Notes: a model not told the origin generated them from the sequence alone. Positions 34,840 to 46,045 are shown, numbered from the stretch's first letter. The stretch is DNA of 64,000 nt from Arctopsyche grandis (GCF_051622035.1 NC_135355.1:38731986-38795985), one strand, 5' to 3'. Numbers and translations are program-made.

Positions 34840-35000
34840 TATATAACCTATGTATGAATGAAGTGAAAATATATATGAGAGATAATGAGAACCTATAATG
34901 CAAATTTTAAATTATATATAGTGTGAAAAAGAAAAAGTTATAGGCGTTAAAACAATTAAAATCTGACAAAGCAAGAAGGTAGTGGAAAGGAAAAATAAAC
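34840..35000 (-). mobile_element. Repeat family R-A variant, minus strand
   Basis: Reverse of the variant at 34180-34560 (AATGAGAACCTATAATGCAAA, AAAAGTTATAGGCGTTAAAAC). It ends where the LINE coding sequence begins at 35001. The two variants form an inverted pair about 280 bases apart. Confidence 0.6.
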
Positions 35001-36060
35001 GCTGATGATTTAAAGCTCTATTTGAGTCTCGATTCTGAACGTTCTTGTGAGCTTTTACAAGATGATCTTAATGCTCTTCATGATTGGTCGTTATCCAACT
35101 GTTTGCCTCTTAATGTCTCCAAGTGCAAGGTTATGTGTTACTCCAGATCCAGATCCACCCTCGATCGTACCTCTCCATATCTTGTTGGTAACTTTTTATT
35201 GAACTGGATCGATTCAACTGCTGATCTTGGGGTTGCATTCCAGAGTTTCCTAAATTTCTCTGTTCATATCGACTCTGTGTGTTCCTCTGCCTCACGAATG
35301 CTTGGGTTTGTCTTTCGTAATTCTCGACACTACCATAATCCCGCTTGTTTGAGATTGCTGTACAATGCTCTAGTTAGGATTATCTTGGAATACGCCTCTA
35401 TAATCTGGAATCCTTACGCTAAGTTTCTATCTGTGAAGCTTGAACTTGTCCAAAGACGATTTCTCAGACTGCTTTATAAGGAGCAATATGGGATTTACCC
35501 ATACTTATTTCCTTCAAAATTCGTCATGGGTATGGTCGGCAACACTTCTCTTGACCACAGGAGGAGTGTTGCCCTCATCAAGTTCTTGTTTTCCATATTT
35601 AGAGGCTGTATCTCCTGTCCATCTATCCTGGCTGAGTTGGGCCTTCATGCTCCAGAGAGTGTGATATGGACCCGCCATCGTCCCCTTTTTCACACTCCTT
35701 TGGCTAGAACTGTGGCATTCAGTTATTCTCCCATTCCTCGTGGCCTCCGTTTCTTAAATTCACTGGATGTTGCCATTAACATTTGTCATGTCTCTCTTCA
35801 TTCTCTGCACCAATTCCTAAGTTATGGAGGTCGCGACCATTTAGAATGGTAGAGTTAGTGTTTTTAATTATGATTTCATGTTTTATTTAGTTATCCTTTC
35901 CTTAATTAATTTGTATATTTGTATATGTAATTTGTTTTTTAACTTATATTTTTTACTATTGTACTTCTTAATCTTTTTAGCACACTCGTCGCTTTGGAGC
36001 AATCTGTTAGACGAGTGTGCTTGATTAATTGATTTTTGTAAAATAAATAAATAAATAAAT
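35001..36060 (+). mobile_element. LINE fragment: RT C-terminal half and 3' UTR
   Basis: An open frame to 35852 starts at ADDLKLYLSL, the second half of the F/YADD catalytic motif of reverse transcriptase; the preceding aromatic residue is lost at the truncation point. It continues LQDDLNALHDWSLSNCLPLN, KCKVMCYSRS, DLGV, then HYHNPACLRLLYNALVRIIL-EYASIIWNP and QRRFLRLLY, a typical jockey/CR1-type ORF2 C-terminus, ending at TAG. The 3' UTR carries a hairpin at 35979-36021 and a TAAATAAATAAAT tail. About 280 codons without a break suggest a fairly recent insertion. Confidence 0.85.
35979..36021 (+). other. LINE 3' hairpin, stem class 2
   Basis: AGCACACTCGTC pairs perfectly with GACGAGTGTGCT around GCTTTGGAGCAATCTGTTA. 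The stem is unrelated to class 1 (CCAGGAAGGC) or class 3 (GACCATTGTGGC), but the loop keeps GC(A/T)TTGG...CTGTTA. Confidence 0.85.
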
Positions 36061-36524
36061 ACCATAACTTGCCATTAGACGTCAAGATGGTCAAAATTGT
36101 GGCATTTTTAAAACTTGTCTATTACGAATATTTTTCACCATCATACTGGCGGATTTGATTTGAACATATATTGTTGACGAAACCACGCAAAATGGCAACA
36201 TTTCAAAACGATAGGAAGAATGTAGGATATCAAATCCAAATGTTGTCAGACGAACAACAATATCAATACTTCTGTCAAATTATTAAATGTCAAAATCAAT
36301 ACTTCTATCTAAACATATTTAAGTTTCACTGCAGTAAAAAGTTTTCTATAGCCTTAAACTACATAAATATATACATATGTATATTGTTAAGATTCATTAT
36401 TTACGGCCGGCTTTTAATTAGTTTTTTTTTTTTATATTCCTGCTATGATTTTATCCAGAATCAGGACCCTTCAAATAGAATGGTCTCCGACAATCTCCCC
36501 TTTCCCCTCCCCCTTTTCGTCAGT
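36061..36524. other. R-A variant remnant and intergenic sequence
   Basis: 36100-36230 matches the R-A variant in reverse (ACGAATATTTTTCACCATC, CAAAATGGCAACATTTCAAAA). The rest is AT-rich. A 133-codon open frame here (36171-36572) crosses this repeat into the SINE and has no domain, so it is not called. Confidence 0.5.
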
Positions 36525-36975
36525 CCTGTGCAGTATGGCTTAATGATAGCGTGTATGTTTAGCACCAAGTGATCAGTGGGTTTGATCCGCCATACTGCTG
36601 GTTAGATTTGGGGGTATTTGTGACTCCAAATCGATCGTTTCTTATCAGAGTTTGCCAATTTTATCTGATCTTTGTTGAAACGGTTCCTCAAAATTGGCAA
36701 AAAATCATCTTTAGTGTTGCCACAAATCTTCTGTATTTATTGTGTGTATAATTTGTAAAAAATATGTACAAAATCTTAATCCATAGATGTCTCAATGGAT
36801 TAATTCTGTCATTAATTAATTGTTATTTCGTGTTCTTCAACTTCTGGAAATACAGTGATTTATGTAATAATAAAATGCTGCATTATTTGAAATTAATTGT
36901 CCAGGAAGGCGTATTTGGGGTCTTACTGTCAAGCCTTCCTGGTATATATCTATGTGAAATAAAATAAAAATATGA
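36525..36975 (+). mobile_element. Full-length tRNA-derived SINE, plus strand
   Basis: Head: CAGTATGGCTTAATGATAGCG (A-box region) and GTGGGTTTGATCCGCC (B box), then the body GATCGTTTCTTATCAGAGTT, a hairpin CCATAGATGTCTCAATGG, and the 3' hairpin at 36901-36942 (CCAGGAAGGC/GCCTTCCTGG). It ends in ATAAAATAAAAATA. Transcription by RNA polymerase III is inferred from the boxes. Confidence 0.8.
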
Positions 36976-37444
36976 AGAATATCGGAACAATCAACAAAGA
37001 TGATTTCCCCCCTTCTAAATCAAATTAATTTTGATTTTCGGACCAGAAATAGAGTATTAGCAATTAACTATACTTTGTACTTGTATACAACTATATAATA
37101 CAATAACAGCTCGTATAATATAAACATGGTATTGAGAGCCAATGACATTCAAAGATACGTCTGTAAGCAAATAACATTTTTGAACGTGCATCTCATATAC
37201 GCCTGTCTACGCGACCAGATAAACACTCATAACACTTGTGACGAGACTTTAACAGTGCTTCGACTATGTATCTAGGAGTTTAACCCTATGATAAAACTAC
37301 CTGATAAAACAAAGAAAAAAATCACACCTCACGTTCACTGTACACGATCGAGATTTCTCAAAATCACGAAACTTCATCCATTGATACTTCGTATACGTAC
37401 ATACATTAGACTGGAGCGAAAAACGTGAATTTCGGATTTAAATC
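36976..37444. other. Intergenic sequence, nothing recognised
   Basis: AT-rich sequence with no shared repeat and no open frame of interest. Confidence 0.4.
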
Positions 37445-38005
37445 GATAGACCTAGTGGATTTTGATTTTTAAATTCTTTTTATTATGACTAAATTATGCT
37501 CACAATACACCTTATATCTATTTTAATAGCTACAGATCTACTGATAATTTTCTATTTTACAATTTAATTTAATTTGGTTAGTAATCATAGTATAATATTG
37601 TTATAATGTTAATCTACAGCATAATAGGAAAAAGGGCTCAAAAACCTATTTACAATCCTTATAAATGGTCATAATACATCTAATACATAATGTTAATTAA
37701 AGACTCTCTAAAGTCAATGACCTAAAGCAGATTGTGTTTAGGTAATCTGTGTGTTATACCTGAAGGGTATAGACATTTTGTTGTAATCACCGAGACTCTT
37801 CACAAGTGTGTTAGTATGGTTATTAGTGATTCTGTCATAGAATCTACTGTTTAGTTTGTTAATAATGTCTCTAACAAACGGAATATTATAGATGGCATGC
37901 AGTTTTTTCAAGTAAGTATATATGGGTGTATTATAAATTATTTTTAGGGATTTATTTTGTATTACTTGGAGCTTAGAAAGGTTAGTATTCGAGACGTTTT
38001 GTTAG
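37445..38005 (-). mobile_element. LINE-B copy, minus strand
   Basis: The minus strand gives the RT tail KNASNTNLSKLQ-like region (about 37930-38000), then LHAI.NI and the 3' UTR to 37445. The most complete LINE-B 3' part in the window. The coding tail has substitutions but remains readable. Confidence 0.7.
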
Positions 38006-38019
38006 TGTATGTAAGTGCT

Positions 38020-38370
38020 CAGACAATAGAAACAGATTACCTAAACACAATCTGCTTTAGGTCATCGACTTTAGAGAGTCTTAAGATGTATTGTGAACAT
38101 AATTTCGTAATAATAAAAAGCATTTAAAAATCAAAATCAAGACAATAGAAAAAAGCTCAAAGTTTTACTTACAAATCTTATAAATGTTCATAATACATTT
38201 AATACACATTTTTATGTAGTATTTTAAACATTAGACTCTTAAAAGTCGACGATCTAGTATCTTGCTAATATTATTTTTGTACTAAAAGGTTATATACATA
38301 TTATTTAACCACCGAGACTCTTCACACATTTTAATAGTATGATTGTTAGTGATTCTTAGTATCATTTCTT
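38020..38370. mobile_element. Two further LINE-B fragments in opposite orientations
   Basis: 38030-38135 is a plus-strand copy of the 3' UTR with an internal deletion (CTTTAGGTCATCGACTTTAG, then TTCGTAATAATAAAAAGCA). 38140-38370 is a diverged minus-strand copy. With the copy at 37445 they form a head-to-head cluster. Confidence 0.6.
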
Positions 38371-38889
38371 ATATTCAACCCTCCTTTAAAACGCTACCCT
38401 GAACAAATAGGTTTTGTGGAGTTATCACGTTTGCGCTCCAAAGAGGTGATGTGGTGTTAATTTATCGCATCAGCGAGTTATAATTGCATTAATTTAATGC
38501 ATCAATTGCCGGTTTGACAATTGGCACAGTATTTACGGTTTGTCGCACGCGACAAACGCATTTACGTATGAAAGGGGGGGGGGGGGTGCAATCCTTATTG
38601 CCATTCCAGAATCGGCAAAGTGAAAATTGCTTCATTTCCGTTCCGAGTGCTGAATTTCACTTCGACTTGTGCGAATTAATTATTACAACACGACAACGAA
38701 GTCACGTGCAGCCAGTACGACACGATTTCCTTATTAGAACGAGTCCATTTATGATTATTTCCCCCAACTATTCGCGTAAAATCGTATACATGGAGTCTAA
38801 CTCGATTGTTACCAGACTCACTCAGTATTGAAGTGAATCCAATTTTTGACGTTAAACTAACATTTTTTTTTGCTATAAAATCAGCAGCA
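38371..38889. other. Unique-looking sequence with G run
   Basis: Contains a perfect TTTGTCGC..GCGACAAA inverted repeat (38536-38556) and a run of about 14 G (38573-38586). A 105-codon open frame (38514-38831) shows no domain. No repeat family recognised. Confidence 0.4.
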
Positions 38890-39565
38890 TAGATTGATGG
38901 TTAGCCAGCATTATGCCTAAGTAGTTGCGTTTATGTTTAGCACCGAGAGATTATTGTATTCGATCCCGGGCTAATCTTTAATACTGCTGGTTAGACTTTG
39001 GTATTTGTTAGTCCAAGTCGATTATTTCTTATCAGAGTTTGCCAATTTTATCTGATCATTGTTGAAACGGTTTCTCAAAAAAAATTTTAAAAACATACCT
39101 CTTCTATAATTTGTATATAAAATTATTATTTTGAATAAAAATATCAATAATTTTATTTTACTACCGCCATCTATGTTTAAAACTAATAAACAAACGGAGG
39201 ATAAACGTCAACGACTATCTCGCCGGGCAGATTTAAAACGCATCTTACACGATATTTTTGCACCATCGTAATGGCGGAGGATCCATTTACGTATATTGAT
39301 GACCAAAATGAGCAATATGGCAAAGTATGAAAACGATCGGATAAGAGGCAAACTTTTTCCTGAATTGTAATCGTAAGTGAAACGTAAAGGAGGTATGTAA
39401 AAATTGGCAATAAAAATCATCCTACCTGATGTCTAAAATCTTCTGTATTTAATGTATATATGTATGTATAATTTGTAAAAATTATCTAAAAAAAAGTCTA
39501 AATCTGGAGTCTTCCTGTAAAGCCTTCCTGGTATATATCTATGTAAAATAAAAATAAATAAAATG
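38890..39565 (+). mobile_element. SINE interrupted by a short R-A-ended element
   Basis: The 5' part (38890-39080) has the head with B box TATTCGATCCCGG and the body up to GAAACGGTTTCTCAAA. The 3' part (39403-39565) resumes at AATTGGCAATAAAAATCATC and runs to the 3' hairpin remnant and A-rich tail. In uninterrupted copies these two points are adjacent. Confidence 0.7.
39084..39402 (-). mobile_element. Short R-A-type element inside a SINE
   Basis: Begins ACATACCTC and ends GAGGTATGT, short inverted ends. The right two-thirds match R-A in reverse (AACGATCGGATAAGAGG, GTGAAACGTAAAGGAGG). The interior also holds TCTCGCCGGGCAGAT, shared with 16670-16685. This copy gives the best evidence for the outer boundary of R-A elements. 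Confidence 0.6.
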
Positions 39566-39845
39566 TCGTGCTTTCAAACCAAGTGGTCACGGATCCAATC
39601 CCTGCCCGATGCTGCTTGCCAGACCTTGTATAAGTGACTCCAAGTCGATCGTTTCCAATCAGAGTTTTCCAGTTTATCTGATTTTCATTGATATGATTCC
39701 AACAAATTGGCAACCTTGTCTCACAAAATTCGAGTTTAGAGCATCTCTAATTTTCTGATTTTTAAAATGTTGCGAAATTCGTTCATATACAATGTCTCTA
39801 TATTGCTCTGTAAAAATTATTCTGTGAATTTTTTATCGATGTTTA
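39566..39845 (+). mobile_element. SINE 5' part, plus strand
   Basis: B-box-like CACGGATCCAATCCCTGCCC followed by CCAAGTCGATCGTTTCCAAT and the body CCAACAAATTGGCAACC. It lacks a clear 3' hairpin. It directly follows the tail of the previous SINE. Confidence 0.6.
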
Positions 39846-39853
39846 TACATAAC

Positions 39854-39892
39854 TAGTGTTGTGCCCGTTGAAATTTCAACGGGCGTTTTCAG
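39854..39892 (-). repeat. Helitron-like 3' terminus, minus strand
   Basis: On the minus strand, GCCCGTTGAAATTTCAACGGGC (a perfect palindrome) is followed by ACAACACTAG and then T. This hairpin-spacer-CTAG layout is that of a Helitron 3' end, of a different family from 23424-30287. The rest of the element to the right was not delimited. Confidence 0.55.
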
Positions 39893-41520
39893 AAACAAAT
39901 TGATACATGATTTAAAATAAAGTTACAATACGAATGGTAACAATTTAGTCGCGTTCATCGATTTAATGTTGCGCACAAATGAAATCGGCATGAGTAATAC
40001 ATAATCAACAAATAAAACCTTTAATCAATTAGCGAGCGAACATAGTCTTGATATTTTTGATAATACGCATCAGCAAGCAAGGAGAGCAATAGTAAAGAGA
40101 TTTTTTAAATAATCTTACGAATTGTGAAATTCAATACTTACATTTAATTAATTAAGTTATCTGTTTTTCTTATGTTAATTTCCAAATTTTATGTGTGACT
40201 ACGAGTATGTTTACCCTTTATTTTATTTCTACCAGCGGAAACCTATAATTGGTATATTGAAATTGAATACATTATTTGTCTGTTTTGATTAAAGACTGTT
40301 GGTTTTCCTTTTAAAATAAAATAAATATCAATAGTGGGTACTTAAAATGCACTCGTTGGTCAGAATGTATCATCGTTGCTCTAATTGGTCAAAAGTTTTT
40401 GTCCACGTGAATCACTTCACGCTGATTGGCGCCTTGTTTGCGTGTATTTATTTTATTAAATATCTCTAGGTACAAAATATACTCCTGGCATTTTAAAATT
40501 TATTTTTTTGAAATCTCCATACTTGTCGACGCGTCCGCCACATACCCACAAACATACATACATCGCGTCCGTTTTTATATATATTATTGGCCAGTAAGGT
40601 GAATTGGTATTTACCTGTTAGGCCTTGTATGTTTGTATGTAAATATAAAATCTAATATCTATACATATAATTTCGAAAGGTTTATACGGTTTAATGTAAC
40701 CATGTAAGGTTTGTGTGGGAGCATCGCAAATCAAATCAAAGTTTCTATGACAACGATATCGATATCGTTGAATTTTTTTTTTTCGATTCAAATTAATTTT
40801 ATATGAAATGAATTCATATCAACAATCAATATGTACATAACTATGCAATTTCTGAATTCGATGTGATAAACAAAAAAAACATTTTCAATTGATTTTAAGT
40901 AAAAACTTAACAATGTTTATAGCCCCCTATGAAAATCGAGCTAATATATTTATTTTTGAGCTCTTTATTATGTGGAAAAATGTTTAATCCTATATATTCC
41001 AGCTATTTCTTCGTAACCACAAAGTTTGAGGTCGTATTAAGCGAGTTCGAGAATAATCATAATACGAATGCATGTGCACCGAAGTTTCCATTGCACTTAC
41101 ATACATACATACATACTACATATGTGAGATATGCGCTTAATGGTGTATGTGATTAAGACCCCGGAAAATATTTAGCAAAATTTCCCCTAAATGGGGTTAC
41201 ATTTTCACGCGTTTTCACTCTTATTTATCAGCGGCTTTCAAATGCCGACCGAATGGGGTTTCCACGCTTAGAAATATTCGAGGAATGAACCCCACTTCCG
41301 GTCTGACACTTGCTCTAAAATACGCTCAGTAAAATAATTCCCGAAAGTGGAATGAAAAATTATTTAATATTATATTACATTTTAAGTTGAATTTCTAACC
41401 ATTGAATAAGGCCTTTTTTTCATACAAATCACCATCAAATCACCATTTAGTAGTGTACGGAAAATCACCAAACAATCATTCACACCTTTGGCACTGGTAG
41501 AATTGTGGCCACCTTCTTTT
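39893..41520. other. Intergenic sequence, possible Helitron interior
   Basis: 39893 onward may be the body of the CCCGTTGA-type Helitron, but I cannot place its start. 40586-40630 holds a decayed SINE/LINE 3' hairpin (TTACCTGTTAGGCCTT). 40650-41520 shows no recognised element; 41160-41350 is slightly GC-richer. No gene. Confidence 0.35.
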
Positions 41521-41529
41521 TCTAAAGAC

Positions 41530-41793
41530 CTATTTCAATAAATAAGGTCCAACAAAGTCCCAAGTGTTGATTAAAATATCCAGAGTCAATCCATCCATAC
41601 TAGAAACTGATTTCATGCCCTTCAATACACTACTCAATCCCGCTAATTTAAACCTTTCAAACTTATTTAAAACCGTGCTCACATCAGCATTCACACTACA
41701 TATTATGCCTGAAATTCCTTTTAAAATTGATATTTTGGATGTCTTGATGGAAGAAATCATCGTAGTAACCCGTAGAAATGTTTGAAAGGTCAT
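41530..41793 (-). mobile_element. LINE reverse transcriptase fragment (N-terminal part)
   Basis: The minus-strand translation contains FKLAGLSSVLKGMKSVSSMD followed by GLTLDILINTWDFVGP, resembling the F..V....V...I..LK...S.G.DG...+++K.....+.P.L region at the N-terminal edge of LINE reverse transcriptases. Only about 88 codons are open. A decayed internal fragment is the likeliest reading, without certainty. Confidence 0.45.
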
Positions 41794-41844
41794 CGGCGAG
41801 ATGACCTCGAATACATAACCTCAAATTTGTAAATCGATCTGTTT

Positions 41845-42209
41845 TTACATACCTCCTTTACGTTTCACATGGCTTTTGTGTCAGTGGTCATTTTTATCTC
41901 GTATCCGATCGTTTTCATACTTTGCCATATTGCTCATTTTGGTCATCAATACACGTTAATGTATCGTCTGCCATTACGTTGGAGATAAAATATCGTATAC
42001 AACGCGTTTTAAACACGCAGAAAGTAAATCTCCCTGACGTTTAATAAGCGTTCGTCCCGTATCTTCCAACCTGTTCGCCTTGATATGGCGATATAAGATT
42101 TTAATTGTTTAAACGCCTATAATTCACTCTATATTTTATGAAATTTGCTCTATTGGTTCTCGTTATCTCTAATATATAAATATTTATAGTTTTAACTTCC
42201 AAATTTGAA

Positions 42210-42283
<74 letters not shown>

Positions 42284-42545
42284 TTCAAATTTGGCGTGTA
42301 GCTACTTGTAGGGTAATACACGATATATATTGATTTATGGCCAGATGTGTCAAATCTGACATTTCACGGCTTAAAGTATATCTCTTCATGGAGTTTTATC
42401 TGCGAGATAAGTATTCAATAAGAAGTTATGTTGTATCTTATTGTTAATATGATTTACAATAAGCTTACATACATTTAGTTTTTTACAATAAGCTTACATA
42501 CATACATCACATACAATTATTTTTAGTTATCAGCTGATTTAATTT
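41845..42545 (+). mobile_element. Repeat family R-A, full copy with TA expansion
   Basis: Runs from TTACATACCTCCTTTACG to TTATCAGCTGATTTA. Compared with other copies, its centre holds a 96-bp perfect palindrome built on a TA repeat (42199-42294). Otherwise collinear with 17330-17965. Confidence 0.75.
42199..42294. repeat. 96-bp perfect palindrome with TA core
   Basis: Arms CCAAATTTGAAATTT and AAATTTCAAATTTGG enclose alternating AT. Other R-A copies have only the right arm, preceded by CTCATATGTATATAT, so the left arm is a new reverse-complement copy. Confidence 0.9.
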
Positions 42546-42980
42546 ATCTGATGATTGAAAAGTTTATTTCTGTAAATACATAAACTCATTTATGGACAAT
42601 CATACATTGATTAACTATTCTTAAAGCAATCTTAGTATTAATAAACTATTCTAAACTGTAAAGTTCCCGGCATAAATGAGTATACATATTGCCGGCAGCA
42701 ATTCATAACCTCAAATTTCATTGTTTATTCCTCCATAACAAACTTTCTAACCAATACCAGCTACAAATGAACACAGATCAAACAGTGATAGTTTTATTTT
42801 TAGTTATCAGCTGATTTATTAAAGTTTCTGATTAGTTTTATAATACAACATTTTGATCAGTTTCAATTTTCTATAGCATATTTACATGCGCAGAAATTTG
42901 TTTCAGTATCAAGTTAAAAAAACTGTAGTAAAAAAAAAGTTTTTAAAAAACAAGATTTTATATTAGTTTTTAATATATAT
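42546..42980. other. Intergenic sequence and shared repeat fragment
   Basis: 42735-42825 (AACAAACTTTCTAACCAATA, AGATCAAACAGTGATAG) is shared with 11848-11930. It ends in a second TTATCAGCTGATTTATTAAA, so it may be an R-A-related end. The remainder is AT-rich. Confidence 0.45.
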
Positions 42981-42984
42981 TTTT

Positions 42985-43330
42985 ACCATGATGCCATTGC
43001 AGGTTGGTACCCCAAAGTGACGCCTATGCTTGAACTTGTGTATATTTAAATTTTATATTTCATAAATATTTAAAATTACATTCAAATAGTAACAAATAGT
43101 AGGTAGGTTGGTTTCAACAATGAAATCAGATAAATTGGCAAACTCTGTTAATGTCAAAATGATCGAATCATAAACATCCAAGTCTGCAGCACTACAGATA
43201 ATACTCGGAATAAATTATTGTCAATTGAAGTCAACCCACAGGATCAAAACCGCCAACCTCTCGGTGGTTGGCAATTACCCAACCACCCAGCTAGCTTGCA
43301 TAATCATAATTCCAATTCTAGTTTGACGAA
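42985..43330 (-). mobile_element. SINE, minus strand, degraded
   Basis: A 3' hairpin remnant lies at about 42988-43025 (minus strand ACTTTGGGGTACCAACCTGC), the body (AATCAGATAAATTGGCAAACTC) at 43125, and a head with the minus-strand sequence GGTTTTGATCCTGTGGG near 43240. Many substitutions. Confidence 0.55.
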
Positions 43331-43900
43331 AATTTCCACACAAAGTTATATTCATATTATCTAGCACTGCACGGAATACAACAGTTCTATTCATACTTGC
43401 ACCATCCGTTTTCGGCACGTTCATACTTGTTTTGGACAAGTACAGGGCAAAATAAGGCTTACATGTATGTACATTACAGAGCGCGATACGTTACGATACG
43501 ATACGGCACAATATCACTTGAGTCAATATTATCACAATATGACATTTAGTTAGTACGTGTGCACTCGCCACTATGACATCACGACATGCGTGAATATTTC
43601 CACATTGGCGAAAGAAACTAGTTCTGCTTGATACGTGTCGGTGTCATGTACTGCTGTATAATATGAATAGATCGTGTTGGTTACTGCTGTAAAGTACGCC
43701 GCATACATCTTATGGAACAAACATATATGTGAATGTGTCCATATAGAATGTACTAAAGAATATTTGTCGTAGTGCTGCTTGCGTGCAGTTGCTGATCTAT
43801 TGTGTGCTAGATTATAAATTAACCTTTTGGCGTAACGGATTTGTCTATAATATCACGCCTATATTTTATCTGCCTGAATACGATAAAAAGACAGAGATTA
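43331..43900. other. Intergenic sequence, nothing recognised
   Basis: Moderately AT-rich sequence with a short GATAC-rich stretch (43483-43505). No repeat or gene recognised. Confidence 0.4.
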
Positions 43901-43904
43901 TAAT

Positions 43905-44160
43905 TTTTTTAAATCAAATTCAAATAGTGGTGACATAGTGGGTGGAATTGATTTCCCAATTTGATGAGGAACCGTTTCAACAATGAAATGAGATAAACTT
44001 TGATAGGAAACGATCGACTTGGAGTTACAAATATCCAACACTGAGCAGCAGCATTACAAATAATACTCGGCATAAATTCTATTCAATCGAGGTCGAAATG
44101 GAGCCCAGCGACCTCTAGAATTAGCATTAACGCAATCACCAAGCTGTGCTCCTTGTTAAA
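43905..44160 (-). mobile_element. SINE 5' part, minus strand
   Basis: Contains AAACGATCGACTTGGAGTTA and AATCGAGGTCGAAATGGAGC. The 3' hairpin is absent. A degraded copy. Confidence 0.55.
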
Positions 44161-44490
44161 TTGTTGAGCTTTCGAAAAGCACCGATAGGCGTCGCCACTG
44201 TGACTCACTATATAGTTTCTAAGCACATACTAGCCGCACTGAAAAAGTTGAGACATATTGTAGCCTATGCTAAAAGGAGCCGCCGTTATAATTGGTTTCG
44301 AGGATTATCTCCAGGCTTAAGTGCAAGTCAGCTAACAATGAGATACCCCCGAATGCACTTAGCGGCGATGACGGCACTCGGTCGCATTCCCGTGGAGTTC
44401 TTAGAACTGACAACGCGAAAAGTGTGGGACTGCATATCCAAGTACATGACTAAACAATGGGGAAGTAACCGGACGTCGAAGATGTCCTGA
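44146..44490 (+). other. Unrecognised 114-codon open frame beside an LTR
   Basis: The translation has basic and hydrophobic stretches (LKKLRHIVAYAKRSRRYNWF, TRKVWDCISKYMTKQW) and is GC-richer than its surroundings. It ends immediately before an LTR fragment, so it could be the 3' end of a retrotransposon internal region. I recognise no domain, and the start overlaps the SINE, so the N-terminal part is probably spurious. Confidence 0.3.
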
Positions 44491-44499
44491 GCGACCTGT

Positions 44500-44641
44500 C
44501 CTTTATAAGAAGGTACTTAGACCATATCAAGACATTTCTGGACGGAGCACTGGCAGTGCGTGTATCTCCTGAATCACCAATAAATGCTGTGACACGACTT
44601 TGGCCTTTTACTTGGATCCTCCACCCACCCCTACGCAACAA
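44500..44641 (+). mobile_element. LTR 3' part, plus strand
   Basis: CTTTATAAGAAGG (TATA-like), CCAATAAATGCTGTGA (polyadenylation signal) and CCACCCCTACGCAACA (end) match, in reverse, the solo LTR at 31812-32148. The 5' part of the LTR is missing or very diverged. Confidence 0.6.
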
Positions 44642-45530
44642 TATTAAACAAGAAAAACTGGTTTTATGCATACTTCAGATTTTATTATCTGTAGCTTTGA
44701 GATATGAGTATGTAGGCCAACGTAAAATCGCTTCGTCGGGAAATTTACGACGTATAAAATAAATTAATGTTTTTAAAAAATATATATACATATATATATA
44801 TACAGATAAAAATGTGATATTAATCTAATTATTCTGGTCCCTCTCTCTCGGTCGCGAATTTTAATTTTAATACACTTGAAGCAACTCTCGAAATTACGCA
44901 AGGATATTAAAAACGTTCCACTTAAAGCGATTACCATAAATCTGCGCTTTCGTTACCGATATTTCACATTACGCGGTTGATCCCTTGATTACATTAAAAG
45001 TAATATTATTACACGGAGAACGACCGTTCAATTTGCGATATTGCAAAATGTGATAATTTAAACACGTATTGATTTTTTTTTACTAATCGTGTTACTCTGT
45101 AACGGTGTTTTCGTTTAAAGTACTCGGCTTGGTCGTATCGCCGAAGCCTGTTATTATGCGTAAGTTAAAAAATAACTTAAGCTAATTTTTCAGACGTACA
45201 AAAAATAATAATTTATCGTTTCCTTCGCCGGGTCGACATGATCGATCGCGCTTTTAACGTGTAATTTTGTCAAAAAATCAAATTGCAAATTTACACCCTT
45301 ACGCTTTTTCCTTGCGACCAGATTTTACAAGATAAGAGATACGCACGGGCCGAATAATTTTGTGCGGCTTTTTTATATAATAATAATCCCTTAAATTTTT
45401 CACGCTTAAAAATATATATGTTTAATATGTCAAGAGTAAATAAATCTACAGATTTGCGATAATCTTTATTAAAGCGTCTACAGTGCAAATTAAAGTTTCG
45501 CTCGTTTCAGTGAACAGTAAAACTTTCAAT
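44642..45530. other. Intergenic sequence, nothing recognised
   Basis: AT-rich with a short TATA simple repeat at 44778-44802. No domain or repeat family. Confidence 0.4.
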
Positions 45531-45559
45531 GTATTTTCTTTGTTAATTTTTTTTTATTT

Positions 45560-46045
45560 AAATCTATACCAGAGACTTGATAGGTAGCCCCAAAGTGGTT
45601 CACTGTGGTTATAGTACAAAGATAAGAATAAAAAAAATCATAAAAAAATAAAATGCAAGTAATGTATAGTAAAAAAACAAATAAAATTATATCGTGTAGG
45701 AAGTGTTCAAACTCAACATAACTGACATTGAAGAGGTCCAAGGAATGTGCCAGTAAGTTAAGGAGTCGAACAGCTTTTTAGCTAATTTTAGCTTCTCCAG
45801 GATAGCGGGATTGTGAATCTCTCCTCTGAGAAATTTTACGAAATGTTTTCCAAGAAATAAATCTCTTCTCTTTGCCAGGAAGTTGAAACCCAAAGATCTC
45901 AAGACAAAGGCAAAGGGAACAGACATGGATAAAAACCAAATATCAAATAACATAAGAGTTGATAGGAAGACCAAGGCCAAGATTTAATCCTTGGGGAATC
46001 CCAGAAGTGGCAACATACTCATAAGAAAAGCAACTCCCAAACTTA
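45560..46045 (-). mobile_element. LINE fragment with internal deletion, minus strand
   Basis: At the 5' side the minus strand reads YVATSGIPQGLNLG, the SG.PQGS.LGP motif of reverse transcriptase, then jumps to a C-terminal portion (LRSLGFNFLAKRRDLFLGKH, then LRGEIHNPAILEKLKL), so the catalytic region between is deleted. A degenerate 3' hairpin loop (CTTTGGGGCTACCTATCAAG) lies at about 45570-45598. Confidence 0.6.

Noticed and set aside
36171..36572. 133-codon open frame as a gene
   Set aside because: It runs from an R-A remnant into the head of a SINE and has no recognisable feature.
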